From Subtercola boreus (GTDB lineage: Bacteria > Actinomycetota > Actinomycetes > Actinomycetales > Microbacteriaceae), in contig NZ_VFOO01000001.1 of the NCBI RefSeq assembly GCF_006716115.1, positions 806,001 to 870,000 of the forward strand: a stretch of DNA of 64,000 bases, written 5' to 3'. Within the stretch, counting starts at the first letter, position 1; each line of letters opens with the position of its first letter. The notes under the pieces are model-generated. The model was given only the letters and a program-made list of their open reading frames with translations, was not told the DNA's origin and searched no databases. Shown piece after piece: positions 1-8,103 of this stretch. The translations under genes and the position numbers were made by a program.

Positions 1-412
1 GGCCGAAGCGATATGGGTCCCTTCGGTGGGGCTCGCGGACGGATCTGCGGGGCTGGGGTTCAGCCGCGACGCCCTCCAGCAGCTGATGTGGGATGCGGTG
101 GGGGTGCACCGCGACGGAGCGCGGCTCACCGCCGCCCTGGCACAGCTCGACGCCTGGGCGGCGGAGCAGGCATCCGGAGCCGCCTGGGCGGCGGAGCGGG
201 CATCCGGAGCCGATCGCCGGGAGCAGGCTGCCCCCTTCGGCGCCCTCGAAGACGACAACCTGCTGCTGCTCGCGCAGCTCATCACCCGCTCGGCCCTCGC
301 CCGGCGGGAGTCGCGTGGGGCGCACTTCCGCTCCGACGTGCCCGGCACCGACGAGGCCCAGCGCCACCACCTCGTGACCCGTTCCGAACCGAAAGTGCTC
401 GTCTCGCCATGA
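1..412 (+). CDS. nadB: L-aspartate oxidase, C-terminal part (5' end outside window)
   Basis: The reading frame is open from base 2 to the TGA at 410-412, so this is the 3' end of a gene that began upstream. The last residues carry the SRGAHFRSDVP motif typical of the C-terminal helical domain of L-aspartate oxidase, the FAD enzyme that oxidises aspartate to iminoaspartate for quinolinate synthesis. It overlaps nadC by four bases (ATGA), so the two are translationally coupled, and nadA is presumably upstream. A 30-base tandem duplication (151-210) adds an Ala-rich ten-residue repeat inside the helical domain; the frame is kept. The family call rests on the short conserved tail and the nadC neighbour. 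Confidence 0.88.
   Translation, partial: AEAIWVPSVGLADGSAGLGFSRDALQQLMWDAVGVHRDGARLTAALAQLDAWAAEQASGAAWAAERASGADRREQAAPFGALEDDNLLLLAQLITRSALARRESRGAHFRSDVPGTDEAQRHHLVTRSEPKVLVSP
151..210 (+). repeat. 30-bp in-frame tandem duplication in nadB
   Basis: Two adjacent 30-base copies (151-180 and 181-210) differ at one base. They encode AWAAEQASGA-like decapeptides in the helical C-terminal domain of NadB. The near identity suggests a recent slippage duplication. Confidence 0.9.
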
Positions 413-1317
413 CCTCGACCCCTGAACCTGTGACCGCCGCCGCCGCTCCGCTCCCGACCCTGTCGCGCCGGCAGATCGACCCCGTCGTGCTCCGGGCACT
501 CGACGAAGACGCGCCGTGGGGCGACCTCACCTCGCAGACCCTCCTTCCGGCGGACGCCCGCGCCACCGCGGCCCTCGCGGCCCGGGAGCCCGGAGTCTTC
601 AGCGGCGGAGACATCTTCGCTGCCGCCTTCCGGCTCATCGACGAAGCTGTCGTCGTGCAGCTGCTGGTCGCCGACGGGGCCGCCTTCGAAGCGGGGGAGA
701 CCCTGGCGACGGTGTCGGGTTCCGCGCGGTCGGTTCTGCAGTCCGAGCGGATCGCGCTGAACTTCGTGCAGCGGCTCTCGGGCGTCGCCACGCTGACCGC
801 CCAGTACGTGGCGCTCGCGGCCGGCACCCGGGCCCGGATCGTCGACACCCGGAAGACCACTCCGGGCCTCCGGGTCTTCGAACGGCATGCTGTGCGGTGC
901 GGCGGAGGCCACAATCACCGTTTCTCCCTCAGCGACGCCGTGATGGCGAAGGACAATCACCTCGCGGTGCTCACCCAGGGTGGCCGATCGGTGACGGATG
1001 CTCTTCTCGCCGTTCGCGCCCAGCTCTCCCACACCACCCACCTCGAGGCCGAGGTCGACAGGCTCGACCAGATCGAACCGGTGCTGGCCGGCGGGGTGGA
1101 CACCATCATGCTCGACAACTTCTCGCTGGACGAGCTCCGGGCGGGCGTGCGCCAGGTGGCGGGCCGGGCCCTCGTCGAGGCGAGCGGCTCGGTGAACCTG
1201 CAGACGGTGGCGGAGATCGCCGCCACCGGTGTCGACATCATCTCGGTCGGGGCGCTGACGCACAGCGTGCGGTCGCTCGACCTCGGGCTCGATGTCACTC
1301 TGACGGCGCAGCCGTGA
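409..1317 (+). CDS. nadC: Nicotinate-nucleotide pyrophosphorylase (quinolinate phosphoribosyltransferase)
   Basis: A 302-residue protein that converts quinolinate and PRPP to nicotinate mononucleotide, CO2 and pyrophosphate in de novo NAD synthesis. The family signatures are present: DTRKTTPGLR near residues 146-155, then CGGGHNHR and a KDNH motif, with an N-terminal APWGDLTS segment and a C-terminal EASGSVN/GVDIISVGALTHS phosphate-binding region. The ATG at 409 overlaps the nadB stop, and the nadC stop overlaps the GTG of the next gene, so nadB, nadC and the desulfurase form one coupled operon. A longer upstream frame exists but is only read-through over nadB. Confidence 0.97.
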   Translation: MTSTPEPVTAAAAPLPTLSRRQIDPVVLRALDEDAPWGDLTSQTLLPADARATAALAAREPGVFSGGDIFAAAFRLIDEAVVVQLLVADGAAFEAGETLATVSGSARSVLQSERIALNFVQRLSGVATLTAQYVALAAGTRARIVDTRKTTPGLRVFERHAVRCGGGHNHRFSLSDAVMAKDNHLAVLTQGGRSVTDALLAVRAQLSHTTHLEAEVDRLDQIEPVLAGGVDTIMLDNFSLDELRAGVRQVAGRALVEASGSVNLQTVAEIAATGVDIISVGALTHSVRSLDLGLDVTLTAQP

Positions 1318-2456
1318 TCTACCTCGACGCCGCGGCCACCACCCCGGTGCGCCGTGAGGTTCTCGAAGCGATGTGGCCCTACCTCACCGGCGACTTCGGC
1401 AACCCGTCGAGCACCCACTCCCTGGGCGAACGTGCGGCCACAACGCTGGCAGAGGCCCGGGCATCCGTCGCCCGCGTGCTCGGCGTGCGGTCCAGCGAGA
1501 TCGTCTTCACCTCGGGCGGCACGGAGGCCGACAACCTCGCGGTGAAGGGCATCGCTCTCGGCGCACCCCGGGGCCGCCAGCTGGTGATCACACCCATCGA
1601 ACACGAGGCGGTGCTCGAGTCGGCCGACTACCTCCGGCGCCACCACGGCTTCCGCGTCGACGTGCTGGGGGTCGACAGCACAGGGCTGGTCGACCCGCTC
1701 GAGTTCCAGGCGCTCGTCACGACCGAGACGACTCTCGCCTCCGTGATGTTCGCGAACAACGAGGTCGGCACCGTGCAGCCCCTTGCCGAGCTGGGCCGGA
1801 TCGCCCGGGCGGCCGCCGTGCCACTCCACACCGATGCGGTGCAGGCGGCCGGCTGGCTGCCGCTCGACGTGCGGGCGCTCGGTGTCGACGCTCTCAGCTT
1901 CTCCGGCCACAAGCTCGGTGCGCCGAAGGGCGTCGGGGTGCTCTTCGCACGGGGCCGCCTGCCGCTCGAACCGGTGCTGCACGGCGGAGGCCAGGAGCGC
2001 GGCCACCGCTCCGGCACCGAGAACGTGGCCGGGGCGGTCGGGCTCGCCACCGCCCTCACGCTCGCCGAGCAGACCCGCGAAGGCGATGCAGCCCGCATCA
2101 CCGTGCTGCGCGACGCGCTCATCGCCGGGGTGCAGAACGGTGTTCCGGATGCCCGGCTCACCGGTCATCCGACGGCCCGGTTGCCCGGCAATGCGTCATT
2201 CTGCTTCCCCGGAACCAGTGGGGAGGCGATCCTGCTCGAACTCGAACGGGACGGCATCGTCTGCTCGAGCGGTTCGGCGTGCGCAGCCGGCAGCGACGAG
2301 CCGTCGCACGTGCTGCTGGCGCTCGGTGTCGATCCAGCCGTCGCCCAGACCGCCGTGCGGTTCACGCTCAGTGCGGCAACCACAGCGGCCGAGATCGAGG
2401 AGACGATCGGGGCGGTGGCCCGGGCGTTCCGGACCGTGCGCGCCCTGGCCCGCTAG
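1314..2456 (+). CDS. Cysteine desulfurase (NifS/IscS family) of the NAD operon
   Basis: A PLP enzyme of 380 residues that moves sulfur from cysteine to acceptor proteins. The start YLDAAATTPVR, the PLP lysine in SFSGHKLGAPKG (about K200) and the catalytic cysteine in CSSGSACAAGS (about C323) are all visible. The GTG start overlaps the nadC stop by four bases. Its place directly behind nadB-nadC suggests it supplies or repairs the iron-sulfur cluster of quinolinate synthase NadA, as inferred for other bacteria with this order; that partner is inference, the fold and chemistry are clear. Confidence 0.93.
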   Translation: MIYLDAAATTPVRREVLEAMWPYLTGDFGNPSSTHSLGERAATTLAEARASVARVLGVRSSEIVFTSGGTEADNLAVKGIALGAPRGRQLVITPIEHEAVLESADYLRRHHGFRVDVLGVDSTGLVDPLEFQALVTTETTLASVMFANNEVGTVQPLAELGRIARAAAVPLHTDAVQAAGWLPLDVRALGVDALSFSGHKLGAPKGVGVLFARGRLPLEPVLHGGGQERGHRSGTENVAGAVGLATALTLAEQTREGDAARITVLRDALIAGVQNGVPDARLTGHPTARLPGNASFCFPGTSGEAILLELERDGIVCSSGSACAAGSDEPSHVLLALGVDPAVAQTAVRFTLSAATTAAEIEETIGAVARAFRTVRALAR

Positions 2457-2558
2457 CGCAGAATCGCCGAAGGCCGCAAGTCCCCGACGGGAGGGCAGGA
2501 GGTGGCTATCCTCGAAGAGTGGCCACTGTCACACACATCGCAGGAGGGGTTTCCACAC

Positions 2559-2720
2559 ATGAACATTCTCGTAGCAATCATCGCGATCGTCGCGATCGTT
2601 CTGCTCATCACCGGCGGCGTCACGCAGTCGCTCAGCTTCCTGATCTGGGTCGGTGTCGTGCTGCTCGTCATCGCACTCATCGTCTTCCTGCTCCGCTTCA
2701 TCACCGGCCGCAAGGTCTGA
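2559..2720 (+). CDS. Small hydrophobic membrane protein (53 aa), function unknown
   Basis: The ATG at 2559 follows a good ribosome site (aggagg at 2542-2547) with a suitable gap. The product is almost entirely hydrophobic, with two predicted membrane helices (about residues 3-19 and 26-45) joined by a TGGVTQS turn and ending in a basic GRKV tail that should sit in the cytoplasm. No enzyme motif is present. It is a lone gene, followed at once by a strong hairpin terminator. Similar tiny two-helix proteins are common in actinobacteria, but I cannot assign a function. Confidence 0.75.
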   Translation: MNILVAIIAIVAIVLLITGGVTQSLSFLIWVGVVLLVIALIVFLLRFITGRKV

Positions 2721-2737
2721 TCGAAGCAGCACGAGAG

Positions 2738-2771
2738 AAGCCCCCGTCCGCGTTCTGCGGGCGGGGGCTTT
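2738..2771. terminator. Hairpin terminator between convergent genes
   Basis: A 13-base-pair stem (agcccccg... paired with ...cgggggct, one G-U pair) with a short loop and flanking A and T bases lies between the small membrane gene and cysE. It can serve both converging transcripts. Confidence 0.8.
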
Positions 2772-2794
2772 CCCGTGGTCGCTGGGCCTGCGGC

Positions 2795-3331
2795 TCAGCG
2801 CTCCCGGGCGACCCGCGGCCGATGGGTCGCCGGCACACCGGTGACGAGCGAGTGAGGCGGAGCATCCTGCAGCACGACGGCGTTCGCGCCCACCGCGCTG
2901 CCCCGCCCGATGACGATGGGGCCGAGCAGCTTCGCCCCGGCCCCGAGCAGCACGTCGCTCTCCACGATCGGATGCCGGTTGCCGGCCACCGGGCCGACAC
3001 CACCCAGCGTGACACCGTGGTAGATCAACACGTCGTCGCCGACGCGCGCCGTCTCACCGATCACGACGCCCATCCCGTGGTCGATGAACACGCGGCGGCC
3101 GATCACGGCACCCGGATGGATCTCGACCCCTGTCAGGAACCGCGCGAACTGCGAGAGCAGCCGTGCCGGGAGCCTCAGCCCGGGGCGGAGCCAGAGCGCG
3201 TGAGTGAGGCGGTGCATCCAGAGCGCGTGCATACCGGAGTAGCCGAGCAGCACCTCGACCTTCGAGCGTGCTGCCGGGTCACGTCTCTTCGCCGTCGCGA
3301 GGTCTTCGCGCAGCCGGGCGAAGAAGCCCAC
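2795..3331 (-). CDS. cysE: Serine O-acetyltransferase (short form)
   Basis: This 178-residue enzyme acetylates serine with acetyl-CoA, the first step of cysteine synthesis. It has the left-handed beta-helix hexapeptide repeats and the catalytic stretches [11 protein letters not shown] and YHGVTLGG, with the C-terminal [17 protein letters not shown] loop. It is the short actinobacterial and Gram-positive type, lacking the long N-terminal helical domain of enteric CysE. It starts eight bases after the cysK stop, so the two steps of cysteine synthesis are co-transcribed. Confidence 0.96.
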   Translation of the reverse strand: MGFFARLREDLATAKRRDPAARSKVEVLLGYSGMHALWMHRLTHALWLRPGLRLPARLLSQFARFLTGVEIHPGAVIGRRVFIDHGMGVVIGETARVGDDVLIYHGVTLGGVGPVAGNRHPIVESDVLLGAGAKLLGPIVIGRGSAVGANAVVLQDAPPHSLVTGVPATHRPRVARER

Positions 3332-3339
3332 CGGGAGTG

Positions 3340-4275
3340 TCAGCCCCGAAGGTCGTCGTACAGCACTGACGACACGTAGCGCTCACCGAAGTCGCAGACG
3401 ATCGCCACAATGGTCTTGCCGGCGTTCTCGGGCCGCTTCGCGACCTCGAGGGCGGCCCAGAGGATCGCGCCCGACGAGATGCCGGACAGGATGCCCTCGT
3501 CGGTCGCCAGCTGGCGGGACAGGCGGATGGAGTCGTCGAGCGTCACATCGATGACCTCGTTGTAGATGCTGGTGTCGAGGATCGCAGGCACGAAGTTGGC
3601 GCCGATGCCCTGGATCTTGTGCGGGCCGGGAGCCCCGCCGTTCAGGATCGGACTGTCGAGCGGCTCCACACCGATGACCTGGATGTCGGGGTTCTTGCCC
3701 TTCAGGAACTGGCCGACGCCCGTGATGGTGCCGCCGGTGCCGATGCCCGCGATGAAGATGTCGACCTCGCCGTCGGTGTCCTCCCAGATCTCGGGACCCG
3801 TCGTCGCGCGGTGCACCGCAGGGTTCGCCTCGTTCTCGAACTGGCGGGCGAGGATGGCGCCCTCCGTCTCGGCCGCGATCCGCTCCGCCGTCTCGACCGC
3901 GCCGCGCATGCCGTCGGGGCCGGGGGTGAGCACGAGTTCGGCGCCGTAGGCGCGGAGCAGCACGCGGCGCTCCATGCTCATGGTCTCGGGCATCGCGAGG
4001 ATCACCTTGTAGCCGCGGGCGGCCCCGACCATCGCCAGGGCGATGCCGGTGTTGCCGCTGGTGCCCTCGACGATGGTTCCGCCGGGCTTCAGCGCGCCGG
4101 CCTTCTCGGCGGCCTCGATGATGGCCACACCGATGCGGTCCTTCACGCTGTTGGCCGGGTTGTAGAACTCCAGCTTTGCGAGGATCGTCGCGCCTGAGCC
4201 CTCGGTGACCCGGTTGAGGCGGACGAGCGGAGTGCGGCCGACGAGGTCGGTGATGTTGTCGTAGATGCGTGACAT
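3340..4275 (-). CDS. cysK: Cysteine synthase A (O-acetylserine sulfhydrylase)
   Basis: A 311-residue PLP enzyme joining sulfide to O-acetylserine to give cysteine. The PLP lysine lies in [11 protein letters not shown] (K45), and the GTSGNTG phosphate-binding loop and [10 protein letters not shown] motif are intact. It sits nine bases after hisN and eight before cysE, so the order hisN-cysK-cysE is one transcriptional unit. The ATG at 4275 is the only good start near the conserved N terminus. Confidence 0.97.
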   Translation of the reverse strand: MSRIYDNITDLVGRTPLVRLNRVTEGSGATILAKLEFYNPANSVKDRIGVAIIEAAEKAGALKPGGTIVEGTSGNTGIALAMVGAARGYKVILAMPETMSMERRVLLRAYGAELVLTPGPDGMRGAVETAERIAAETEGAILARQFENEANPAVHRATTGPEIWEDTDGEVDIFIAGIGTGGTITGVGQFLKGKNPDIQVIGVEPLDSPILNGGAPGPHKIQGIGANFVPAILDTSIYNEVIDVTLDDSIRLSRQLATDEGILSGISSGAILWAALEVAKRPENAGKTIVAIVCDFGERYVSSVLYDDLRG

Positions 4276-4284
4276 GCACCCAGC

Positions 4285-5235
4285 CTAGCTTTCAGCCAGC
4301 ACCGTGAGCGTTTCGGTGTGCAACACTCCGTTTGTTGCCAGCGCGCTGCCAGACCAGAGGGCGTCCTCGCCCGCGAGCCCGGTGAACCGGCCGCCGGCCT
4401 CCTCGACGATCGGGATGAGCGCAGCGACGTCGTGGGGCTGCAGATCGTACTCACCCGAGACGTCGACGAGGCCCTCGGCCACCATCATGTACGCCCACAT
4501 CTCGCCGTAGGCACGCGTTCGCCAGACGGCGCGCGAGAGGCGCAGTAGGGCATCGAGCCGGCCGGCTTCGTCCCAGCCCTTCAGGGAGTTGTAGCTGATC
4601 GAGGCGTTGGCGAGCGTGGCCACCTTCGAGACCGCGAGGCGGCGCGGTTCGCCGCCGGCGTCGCTCAGCCAGGCGCCCCGGCCGGTGGAGGCCCACCAGC
4701 GCTTCGCGAAGGCGGGGGAGCTCACGACGCCGAGCACCGGGGTGCCGTCGATGACGAGGGCGATCAGCGTGGCCCATACCGGCACGCCGCGGAGGAAGTT
4801 CGCGGTGCCGTCGATCGGGTCGATGATCCACTGCCGGTGCGGGGTGTTGCGGGTAGCGCTGCCGGGTGGGGCGGTGGTGGCGCCGTCGCCGGTGCCGGGT
4901 GGGGCGGTGGTGGCGCCGTCGCCGGTGCCGGGTGGGGCGGTGGTGGCGCCGTCGCCGGTGCCGGGTGGGGCGGTGGTGGCGCCGTCGCCGGTGCCGGGAT
5001 CTTCGCCGAACTCCTCGCCGAGGATCGCGTCGCCGGGACGCTCCCGGGCGAGCCCGTCGCGGATGGCCCGCTCCACGGCCCGGTCGGCATCCGTGACCGG
5101 CGTGCGGTCGGGCTTCTGCTCGACCACGAGGTCGAGGGCGCGGAACCGGTCGGCCGAGATGGCGTCAGCCGCATCGGCCAGTTCGAGGGCGAGCCGCAGG
5201 TCGTCGGCCAGGCTGTGTTCGTTCGCTCGGTTCAC
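4285..5235 (-). CDS. hisN: Inositol monophosphatase-family histidinol-phosphatase (HisN type)
   Basis: A metal-dependent phosphatase of 316 residues. The metal-binding signatures are present: GEEFG (E74-E75), DPIDGTANF (from D139) and a C-terminal QPHDVAALIPIVEEAGG. The family includes the actinobacterial histidinol-phosphate phosphatase HisN as well as inositol phosphatases; gene order beside rsgA and aroA favours HisN, but the substrate is not proven. An unusual insert of four identical 11-residue repeats (residues about 81-124) splits the two metal motifs, in a surface loop that is short in relatives. The GTG start has a -10-like TAGGGT six bases upstream, so it is probably leaderless. Confidence 0.85.
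   Translation of the reverse strand: MNRANEHSLADDLRLALELADAADAISADRFRALDLVVEQKPDRTPVTDADRAVERAIRDGLARERPGDAILGEEFGEDPGTGDGATTAPPGTGDGATTAPPGTGDGATTAPPGTGDGATTAPPGSATRNTPHRQWIIDPIDGTANFLRGVPVWATLIALVIDGTPVLGVVSSPAFAKRWWASTGRGAWLSDAGGEPRRLAVSKVATLANASISYNSLKGWDEAGRLDALLRLSRAVWRTRAYGEMWAYMMVAEGLVDVSGEYDLQPHDVAALIPIVEEAGGRFTGLAGEDALWSGSALATNGVLHTETLTVLAES
4861..4992 (-). repeat. Four perfect 33-bp tandem repeats inside hisN
   Basis: Copies at 4861-4893, 4894-4926, 4927-4959 and 4960-4992 are identical. On the coding strand they give GTGDGATTAPP four times, in frame, between the two metal-binding motifs of the phosphatase. Identity at every base implies very recent or ongoing copy-number change. 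Confidence 0.95.
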
Positions 5236-5247
5236 CCGACCACCCTA
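5236..5247 (-). promoter_or_regulatory. -10 box of hisN, leaderless type
   Basis: On the minus strand TAGGGT (5247-5242) is followed by six bases and then the GTG start of hisN, so transcription would begin at or next to the start codon. Confidence 0.55.
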
Positions 5248-5359
5248 CCGACGTCCCCCCGCCCCCGCCCCCGCCCCACAGACGTTCCGCTGCGGTTTGT
5301 CGCTTCCGCGCCTGCGCGCGCACCCGCGGAAGAGACAAATGGGCGCGCCTGCGAGGAAC

Positions 5360-5480
5360 GAGTGGCCGCGGGGACGGGTAGCCGCGGAACGAGTGGCCGC
5401 GGGGACGGGTAGCCGCGGGGACGGGTAGCCGCGGGGACGGGTAGCCGCCGGGCAGGCAGCCGCCGGGGCGGGCGGCCGCG
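5360..5480. repeat. Degenerate 16-bp tandem repeats between rsgA and hisN
   Basis: The 262-bp gap 5236-5497 holds no convincing gene. Its centre is about six to seven copies of a unit like gacgggtagccgcggg, perfect near 5404-5445 and degenerate at both ends, followed by a GC-rich tail. The rest of the gap is GC-rich with no recognised signal. Confidence 0.85.
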
Positions 5481-5497
5481 GGAGGGGAGGGCGGGGG

Positions 5498-6556
5498 CTA
5501 CTTCTCGAGGGTGGCGATGATCTTCTGCAGCGACTCGAGGCGCGCCTTGCCGCTCTCGCCGAGCTCCCCGGCCGAGACACGGTCGACGATCTCCCAGTCG
5601 TGGGCCTGGCTGAGCTCGATGCCGCCCGCCGACTTCGGGAGCGTCGCAGCCGGGATCGCGTAGTTGGCGAACGACTTCAGGATGTTCGCGGGCTCGACGT
5701 GCCCCAGGCCGAAGGAGCGCACGCCGGGCGTGTCGATGATCCAGCCCGGGTTGCCGCTCGAGTCGCGCACGCGGAGGCACACGGTCGACGACGAGGTGTG
5801 CCGGCCGCGCCCCGTGACGTCGTTCACCCGGCCCACGGCCCGATCCGTTCCGGGTACGAGAGCGTTCACGAGCGTCGACTTGCCGACGCCGGAGTGCCCG
5901 ACGGTCACCGTGGTGTGCCCGACGAGCAGCTCCTTCAGGGCATCCAGCGGGAAGTCGTCCTTCGCGCCCATGATGATCTCGAGGTCGAAGCAGTCGAACT
6001 GCTCCAGGAACGAGGTCGGGTCGGCGACATCGGTCTTCGTGATGCAGAGGATCGGGGCGAGACCCGCGTCGAAGGCCGCGATCAGGTACCGGTCGATGAG
6101 GTTCGCACGGGGTTCCGGGTTGGCGGCGGCGACCACGATCAGCATCTGGTCGGCGTTCGCCACGATCACGCGTTCGACGGCGTCGGAGTCGTCGGCGCTC
6201 CGGCGCAGCAGGGTCTTCCGGTCATCCACCCGCACGATGCGGGCGAGCGAACCCTCCGCCCCGCTCGTGTCGCCCACGAGGTGCACCGTGTCGCCGGTCA
6301 CGATGCCGAGCCGCCCGAGCTCGCGCGCACGGGAGGCCGTGATCACAGCCTCCTCGGCGGAGTTCTCGCGCACCAGCACCCCGAACCGGCCGCGGTCGAC
6401 GCTCAGCACCCGGCCATGCTCGGCCCCCTTGTGCTCGGGGCGCTGCTTGGTACGGGGCCGGTTGCCCTTGGGGTTCGGCCTGCTCCGGATGCTCGACTCA
6501 TCGAATTCGTCGAACTCGTCGGGCTCGTCGTCGGCCCCGTCGCTCCACCAGGTCAC
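5498..6556 (-). CDS. rsgA: Ribosome small-subunit-dependent GTPase A
   Basis: A circularly permuted GTPase of 352 residues that helps mature the 30S ribosomal subunit. An OB-fold region (about residues 45-110) precedes the GTPase motifs in the order G4 (TKTD), G1 ([10 protein letters not shown]) and G3 (DTPG), which is diagnostic of RsgA. The GTG start overlaps the aroA stop by four bases, so translation is coupled to aroA. Oddly, the C-terminal region has no cysteines where RsgA normally has a Cys/His zinc knuckle; the helices after it are kept. The acidic N-terminal tail ([10 protein letters not shown]) is typical of actinobacterial forms. Confidence 0.95.
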   Translation of the reverse strand: MTWWSDGADDEPDEFDEFDESSIRSRPNPKGNRPRTKQRPEHKGAEHGRVLSVDRGRFGVLVRENSAEEAVITASRARELGRLGIVTGDTVHLVGDTSGAEGSLARIVRVDDRKTLLRRSADDSDAVERVIVANADQMLIVVAAANPEPRANLIDRYLIAAFDAGLAPILCITKTDVADPTSFLEQFDCFDLEIIMGAKDDFPLDALKELLVGHTTVTVGHSGVGKSTLVNALVPGTDRAVGRVNDVTGRGRHTSSSTVCLRVRDSSGNPGWIIDTPGVRSFGLGHVEPANILKSFANYAIPAATLPKSAGGIELSQAHDWEIVDRVSAGELGESGKARLESLQKIIATLEK

Positions 6557-8052
6557 CGAGGCGGCTCCGTGCTCGGGTCGGCGTCGGCCGGGGCGGGAGC
6601 GCCCGGGGCGGGAGCGCCCGCGACATCCACGCCCGCGACGTCCGCACCCGCGACATCCACACTCGTGACCGCCCGCTGGCCGGGCTCGCCGAACACCAGC
6701 GCCTCCCAGAGCGCGGCGAACTCGGGCAGGGTCTTCGCTGTCGTCGCGATGTCCTCGACGACCACGCCGTCGACCGCGAGGCCGATGATCGCCCCGGCGT
6801 GCGCCATGCGGTGGTCGTGGTAGGTGTGCCAGAGGCCGCCGCTGAGCGGGCGCGGCTCGATCCGCAGGCCGTCGTCGAGCTCGGTGACGTTGCCGCCCAG
6901 CCCGTTGATCTCGGCCGCGAGGGCCGCCAGACGGTCGGTTTCGTGGTGCCGGATGTGACCGATCCCGGTGATGGTGCTGGGGGAGTCGGCGAGGGCCGCG
7001 ATGGCGACGATCGCCGGGGCCAGTTCGCCGCCCGCCGAGAGGTCGAGGTCGACGCCGTGGATTCCCGAACCCCCCGTCACGGTCAGCCGGTCGCCCTCAC
7101 GGGAGACGGCCGCGCCGAACAGCGGCAGCAGCGCGGCGAGGTGGGCACCCACCTGCGTGGTGTGGGCGGGCCAGCCGACGAAGGTGACGGATCCGCCGGT
7201 CACCAGGGCCGCGGCGAGGAACGGTGCCGCATTGGAGAGGTCGGGTTCGATGGCGACGTCGAGCGCGGCGAGGGGGCCGGGCTCCACGGCCCACACGCCG
7301 GGCTCGGGGGAGGTGACCGTGACACCCCGGGCAGAAAGCGCGGCGATCGTCATCTCTATGTGCGGCAAGCTCGGCAGCCGCTCGCCCTCGTGACGGAGAG
7401 TCAGCCCCCTGTCGAACCGGGAGGCGGCGAGCAGCAAGCCGGAGACGAACTGCGACGACGAGGAGGCGTCGATCGTGATCTCGCCGCCCTCGACGCTGCC
7501 CGAACCGTAGACGGTGAACGGCAGGTTCTGGCGGCCGTCGGCGTTGATGTCGACGCCGAGGGCGCGGAGCGAGGAGATCGTGGTGGCCATCGGGCGGCGG
7601 CGCGCCCCCTCGTCACCGTCGAACACCACGGGGCCGAGGGCGAGGGCGGCGACCGGAGGCAGGAAGCGCATGACCGTCCCGGCGAGCCCGCAGTCGACGG
7701 TGGTGCTGCCGATCAGCTCGTCGGCGGGCGTGACGAGCCAGTCCGGGCCGAACCGGCCGGCCGCAGGGCCGGGTGCGGGAGGAACGTCCTCGATCGTCAC
7801 ACCGAGCGAGCGGAGGGCGTCGGCCATCAGGGTGGTGTCGCGCGAGCGGAGCGGCGCAGCCAGGCGCGAGGGCCCGTCGGCGAGGGCGGCGAGCACGAGT
7901 TCGCGGTTGGTGAGGCTCTTCGACCCCGGCAGGGCGACGGTCGCGACGAGGGGGCCGCGGGCGCGGGGTGCGGCCCAGTCGGGATCCGGTCCGACGGGAG
8001 CGGAGTCGCCGTACGGGTTGAAGTCGGGGGCGGAATATCTCGAGATCAGCAT
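6553..8052 (-). CDS. aroA: 3-phosphoshikimate 1-carboxyvinyltransferase (EPSP synthase)
   Basis: Transfers enolpyruvyl from PEP to shikimate-3-phosphate in aromatic amino acid synthesis. The [16 protein letters not shown] motif, the GLAGTVMRF loop, [11 protein letters not shown] and the C-terminal [10 protein letters not shown] are all present. At 499 residues it is longer than usual (about 430); the extra length is a C-terminal tail of five-residue repeats (GAPAP, VDVAG types) encoded at 6590-6663. The ATG at 8052 gives the family N terminus; a longer open frame continues upstream but runs antisense through sigH and is not coding. It is the first gene of the aroA-rsgA unit and divergent from sigH. 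Confidence 0.95.
   Translation of the reverse strand: MLISRYSAPDFNPYGDSAPVGPDPDWAAPRARGPLVATVALPGSKSLTNRELVLAALADGPSRLAAPLRSRDTTLMADALRSLGVTIEDVPPAPGPAAGRFGPDWLVTPADELIGSTTVDCGLAGTVMRFLPPVAALALGPVVFDGDEGARRRPMATTISSLRALGVDINADGRQNLPFTVYGSGSVEGGEITIDASSSSQFVSGLLLAASRFDRGLTLRHEGERLPSLPHIEMTIAALSARGVTVTSPEPGVWAVEPGPLAALDVAIEPDLSNAAPFLAAALVTGGSVTFVGWPAHTTQVGAHLAALLPLFGAAVSREGDRLTVTGGSGIHGVDLDLSAGGELAPAIVAIAALADSPSTITGIGHIRHHETDRLAALAAEINGLGGNVTELDDGLRIEPRPLSGGLWHTYHDHRMAHAGAIIGLAVDGVVVEDIATTAKTLPEFAALWEALVFGEPGQRAVTSVDVAGADVAGVDVAGAPAPGAPAPADADPSTEPPR
6590..6663 (-). repeat. 15-bp repeats encoding the AroA C-terminal tail
   Basis: Two identical 15-base units (6590-6604, 6605-6619) adjoin three related ones (6619-6633, 6634-6648, 6649-6663). 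They encode GAPAP and V/ADVAG pentads beyond the conserved enzyme core. Confidence 0.85.
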
Positions 8053-8057
8053 CAGTT
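8032..8057 (+). promoter_or_regulatory. SigR/SigH-type promoter of sigH (GGAAT-N18-GTT)
   Basis: GGAAT at 8032-8036 is separated by exactly 18 bases from GTT at 8055-8057, matching the established consensus for SigR of Streptomyces and SigH of mycobacteria. Transcription would begin near 8064, upstream of the strong ribosome site at 8089-8095. It overlaps the aroA start on the other strand. This implies positive autoregulation. Confidence 0.75.
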
Positions 8058-8103
8058 GTCCAGAGTATCGGCGTTCCGCACAATCGAGAAGGAGGGTGGC
8101 ACC

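Noticed and set aside
4861-4992. The repeat arrays as CRISPR
   Set aside because: The units directly abut with no spacers, they lie in genes or short gaps, and no cas gene is present anywhere in the window.
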